A DNA stretch of 8,391 nucleotides from Verrucomicrobiota bacterium (GTDB lineage: Bacteria > Verrucomicrobiota > Verrucomicrobiia > Opitutales > Seribacteraceae), in contig JAURNO010000445.1 in assembly GCA_030830145.1 (NCBI GenBank), positions 1 to 8,391 of the forward strand. Reading direction: 5' to 3'. Every line of letters begins with the position of its first letter. Positions within the stretch are counted from its first letter, which is position 1. A program made the translations under genes and the position numbers. The notes under the pieces were generated by a model. The model had not been told where the DNA came from, searched no databases, and saw only the letters and a list, made by a program, of their open reading frames with translations. Below are positions 5,992 to 8,391 of this stretch, piece by piece.

Positions 5992-8391
5992 GATAGGGCA
6001 TTCAACATATTGGCGTAATGCCCGCCTTTCTGCAAAAGTTCTGCATGCGTACCTTGTTCAACGCACTGACCGCCATCCAATACTATGATTTGATCGGCGT
6101 CCCGGGCTAATTTCAAACGATGAGCAATAAAGACGAGAGTGCAATTCATCGATTTGACATTGGTTATTATTTTGTCCTGCAATTGGTTGTCCAATGCACT
6201 GGTAGCCTCGTCCATTATGAGGATCCGCGGTTTGCGCACCAAAGCCCTGGCGATTGCTATTCTTTGTATTTGCCCCCCTGAGAACGCACTGAATTGAGAA
6301 CTAGTCAGGGTATGCAGTTTCATAGGAAGATTTGAAATATCCGTCCATATGCAAGCGGCCTTGGCTGCTTCTACTATTTCTTCCAATGAAGCATTGCTGG
6401 CACCTTGTATGTTTTCGAATAAGGTACCTCCAATGAGCCTGAAGTCCTGAGGCACTACGGCTATGTTGTTTCTCAAAACCTTGGGGTCCAGAGCATGAAG
6501 CTCATAATCATCCAAAAAGACATGACCGCTGTTGGGTTGGTCCAATCCGCAAAGTAATTTGCCGAGCGTACTTTTACCCGAACCGGAGCCCCCGGCTATT
6601 ACGACGAAAGACCCTTTTTTTATGAAGAGAGAGACCTGTTGAATTGCTGCGTCGTTTTGGTTCGGGTAGTAATAAGTTAGACTATCTGCTTTCAGGTTAC
6701 CGTTTATTTTTTCGGGCGTCATCAAATCGGCACTGCACTCAGGCGTATTTTCAATCAAAGGTTTGATGAATTTATACATTGGGATTTGAATTCCCGATTG
6801 GACTACGATTGAGCAAAGACTGCTCAGGTTGGCGCTGAAAACGGCAAAGGCACCAAGGAAGGCAATGAACATCGCAGGCTCGAGATCCACTTCCGATAGG
6901 CTGACAATCATCCAATAAACCAAGGCAGTAGTCAAGGTTACCCAAGTGGTTTGGAAAGTGCTGTGTAAAATTCGTACCCGTTGACTTGCAATGAGTTTTT
7001 GTCTGAGCCTGCTGTACCTTTCGGCCCATTGTTCCAAGCATTCCGGTTCCGCCCCGGCTGCCTTGATCTTGTGAATACCCGAATAGATTTCCAAAACATA
7101 GCTGTTTACGATGCCCAAAGATTTCTCTCCTGCCATGAAGGCTCGTATCTGCCAATAAGTAAAAGCAATGGCCGAGCCAAATGCGATTAGCCCAAACCCA
7201 AGGATTCCGATACCCAACTGGAAATTAACCCAAAAGACAACCCCGAGACTACTGAGGATTTGAAAAGACATCGTAACCAAACGTTGGGCTATGGTCCTGA
7301 AGAAATCCTGCATGCCAAGGAGGCTGTTCATCCTCATGCCGATATCTCCGGCGGCGAATTGACGGAGCACACCGGATGGAAAATTAAGAACGCGGTGCCA
7401 TAGGGCAGCATTTGACGCCAAGGTAAGCTTGTAATTAATACGAGTCATGATCATCGTATCGAACCAAGTGAATATGGTCTGGAATAGACCCAAAACCACC
7501 AAGCCTCCACACACCACCGCCAAAAGAGTGGTAAGGCCGCTGGGCAGAAGAACATTGACGACAAAAGCCGAAAGCATGGGGAGAATCGCCACGAGAGCAC
7601 CCAGGATGGTTGCCAGAAAAAGCACCATTCCAATTTCGGATCGAACGGACTGCAGTTCAAATAGAATCAAGTCCACAAGCGTGAGGGCTTGTGCGGGAAG
7701 CTGTTTGTAATAATAAATGGCAACCTGCTCGAATTGCTCTATGTCTGATTTGTCGACTTTGGAAACCGTTTCATCTTCGGAATCCCATTTATAGTATTTG
7801 CCCTTTTTGAAAAATAAAACGAAGGCTTTTTCATCTTTGCCAAAACTTAAAAAAGTCCCCGAATCTTTTTTCCACCAATTCCCCTTCAGTGAGGATTCCC
7901 GCATAATCAAACCAGAACTGTTTGCGACTCTGCTTAATAGTTCCAACGGGTCGTCGGTCTCGGTTCTTTTGGGAATGTTGGGAATCCATCCTTGTATGTT
8001 GATCAGATGGAATGCAGCCCGTAATGTTTGGTTAGGAGTTACGGGCAAGTAGGACTTCTTGCCAGTGAGAAGATTAAGTAATCGTTCTCGAATGGATTGG
8101 GAGTAAATATCGTTTCGGAGGCTGTGCTCGTCCTCTGCTTTTTTGAGCTTCTTAAAGTGATCTTCCCACCTCGATACGAGCTCATCCCATTGGAAGCTGA
8201 TTTGCTGGCTCAAGTGATGAGCGGAGCTGGGTTGTTTGTATACGACGTCGTTGGAGAAGCTGTTCAAGGTTTGCACTTGATCGGTTTCGTTCAAGAAAGC
8301 CGTATTCGAGTGAATGAGCCAAATTTCCGGTGATTCGACTTTGGGCCTGTTGGGTTCCGGGAACAAGGACAGGTTGTCTCCTCTAAGCCAA
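5988..8391 (-). CDS. NHLM/NHLP-type bacteriocin or peptide export ABC transporter, permease-ATPase fusion (ABC2 type), 5' end cut by window edge
   Basis: Numbering counts from the TTG at 8366. The frame stays open upstream to 8391 (LRGDNLSL precedes), so the true start is outside and this TTG is unlikely to be the start. Residues 1-225 are a soluble domain with WWKKDSG (164-170) and YYYKQLP (218-224). These correspond to the WW-x-D-G and FYRPLP hallmarks I know from the second NHLM transporter family (TIGR03797). There is no C39 peptidase domain, which belongs to its usual partner. About 243-275, 280-302, 365-405 and 475-520 are membrane helices of the exporter TMD. The ATPase is complete: Walker A GGSGSGKST (592-600), Q-loop Gln640, signature FSGGQ (695-699), Walker B ILIMDE with Glu720, and His749. 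It should export a peptide across the inner membrane; the cargo is unknown. It is the first visible gene of the operon with TolC and the cNMP-fold protein. Confidence 0.9.
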   Translation of the reverse strand, partial: WLRGDNLSLFPEPNRPKVESPEIWLIHSNTAFLNETDQVQTLNSFSNDVVYKQPSSAHHLSQQISFQWDELVSRWEDHFKKLKKAEDEHSLRNDIYSQSIRERLLNLLTGKKSYLPVTPNQTLRAAFHLINIQGWIPNIPKRTETDDPLELLSRVANSSGLIMRESSLKGNWWKKDSGTFLSFGKDEKAFVLFFKKGKYYKWDSEDETVSKVDKSDIEQFEQVAIYYYKQLPAQALTLVDLILFELQSVRSEIGMVLFLATILGALVAILPMLSAFVVNVLLPSGLTTLLAVVCGGLVVLGLFQTIFTWFDTMIMTRINYKLTLASNAALWHRVLNFPSGVLRQFAAGDIGMRMNSLLGMQDFFRTIAQRLVTMSFQILSSLGVVFWVNFQLGIGILGFGLIAFGSAIAFTYWQIRAFMAGEKSLGIVNSYVLEIYSGIHKIKAAGAEPECLEQWAERYSRLRQKLIASQRVRILHSTFQTTWVTLTTALVYWMIVSLSEVDLEPAMFIAFLGAFAVFSANLSSLCSIVVQSGIQIPMYKFIKPLIENTPECSADLMTPEKINGNLKADSLTYYYPNQNDAAIQQVSLFIKKGSFVVIAGGSGSGKSTLGKLLCGLDQPNSGHVFLDDYELHALDPKVLRNNIAVVPQDFRLIGGTLFENIQGASNASLEEIVEAAKAACIWTDISNLPMKLHTLTSSQFSAFSGGQIQRIAIARALVRKPRILIMDEATSALDNQLQDKIITNVKSMNCTLVFIAHRLKLARDADQIIVLDGGQCVEQGTHAELLQKGGHYANMLNALS

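Noticed and set aside
8364..8366. TTG as the start of the ABC transporter
   Set aside because: The frame continues open to the window edge, and no ribosome site stands before the TTG. The gene is more likely truncated by the window.
1..8391. CRISPR arrays, tRNA/rRNA genes, insertion sequences
   Set aside because: Reading both strands I found no regularly spaced repeats, cloverleaf, rRNA-like sequence or transposase.

Overview
The window reads as a chromosomal segment of a Gram-negative bacterium. It encodes a TolC-type outer-membrane protein, Shine-Dalgarno sites precede several genes, and base composition is moderate. The mix of tandem small RRM proteins, an NHLM-type export ABC transporter and a long-type glutamate dehydrogenase would fit Verrucomicrobiota or a relative, but nothing here fixes the phylum. 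Every supported gene lies on the minus strand, so the biological order runs from the right edge to the left edge.

Right part (8391 to 3928): a tight three-gene export operon. First is an NHLM/NHLP-family ABC transporter with permease and ATPase in one chain, whose 5' end lies outside the window. A TolC-like outer-membrane factor follows and overlaps it by 4 bp (ATGA). After a 24-nt gap comes a small single-domain cyclic-nucleotide-binding-fold protein. In characterised genomes this transporter family sits beside an HlyD adaptor, a C39-peptidase ABC transporter and a leader-peptide precursor (nitrile-hydratase-like or Nif11-like), and exports ribosomally made peptide products. None of those partners is in the window; they would be expected beyond the right edge. 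This is the most interesting system here.

Middle (3927 to 2731): a 565-nt stretch without a convincing gene contains an abrupt GC-rich patch, short palindromes and a tandem direct repeat. Two nearly identical 90-residue RRM RNA-binding proteins follow in tandem. A strong intrinsic terminator closes them.

Left part (2663 to 1): a 471-residue glutamate dehydrogenase is followed after 12 nt, in the same reading frame, by an aldehyde dehydrogenase of the alpha-ketoglutarate-semialdehyde type that runs off the left edge. A plausible joint role is semialdehyde to 2-oxoglutarate to glutamate. The aldehyde dehydrogenase appears to lack the usual N-terminal 30 or so residues of its family.
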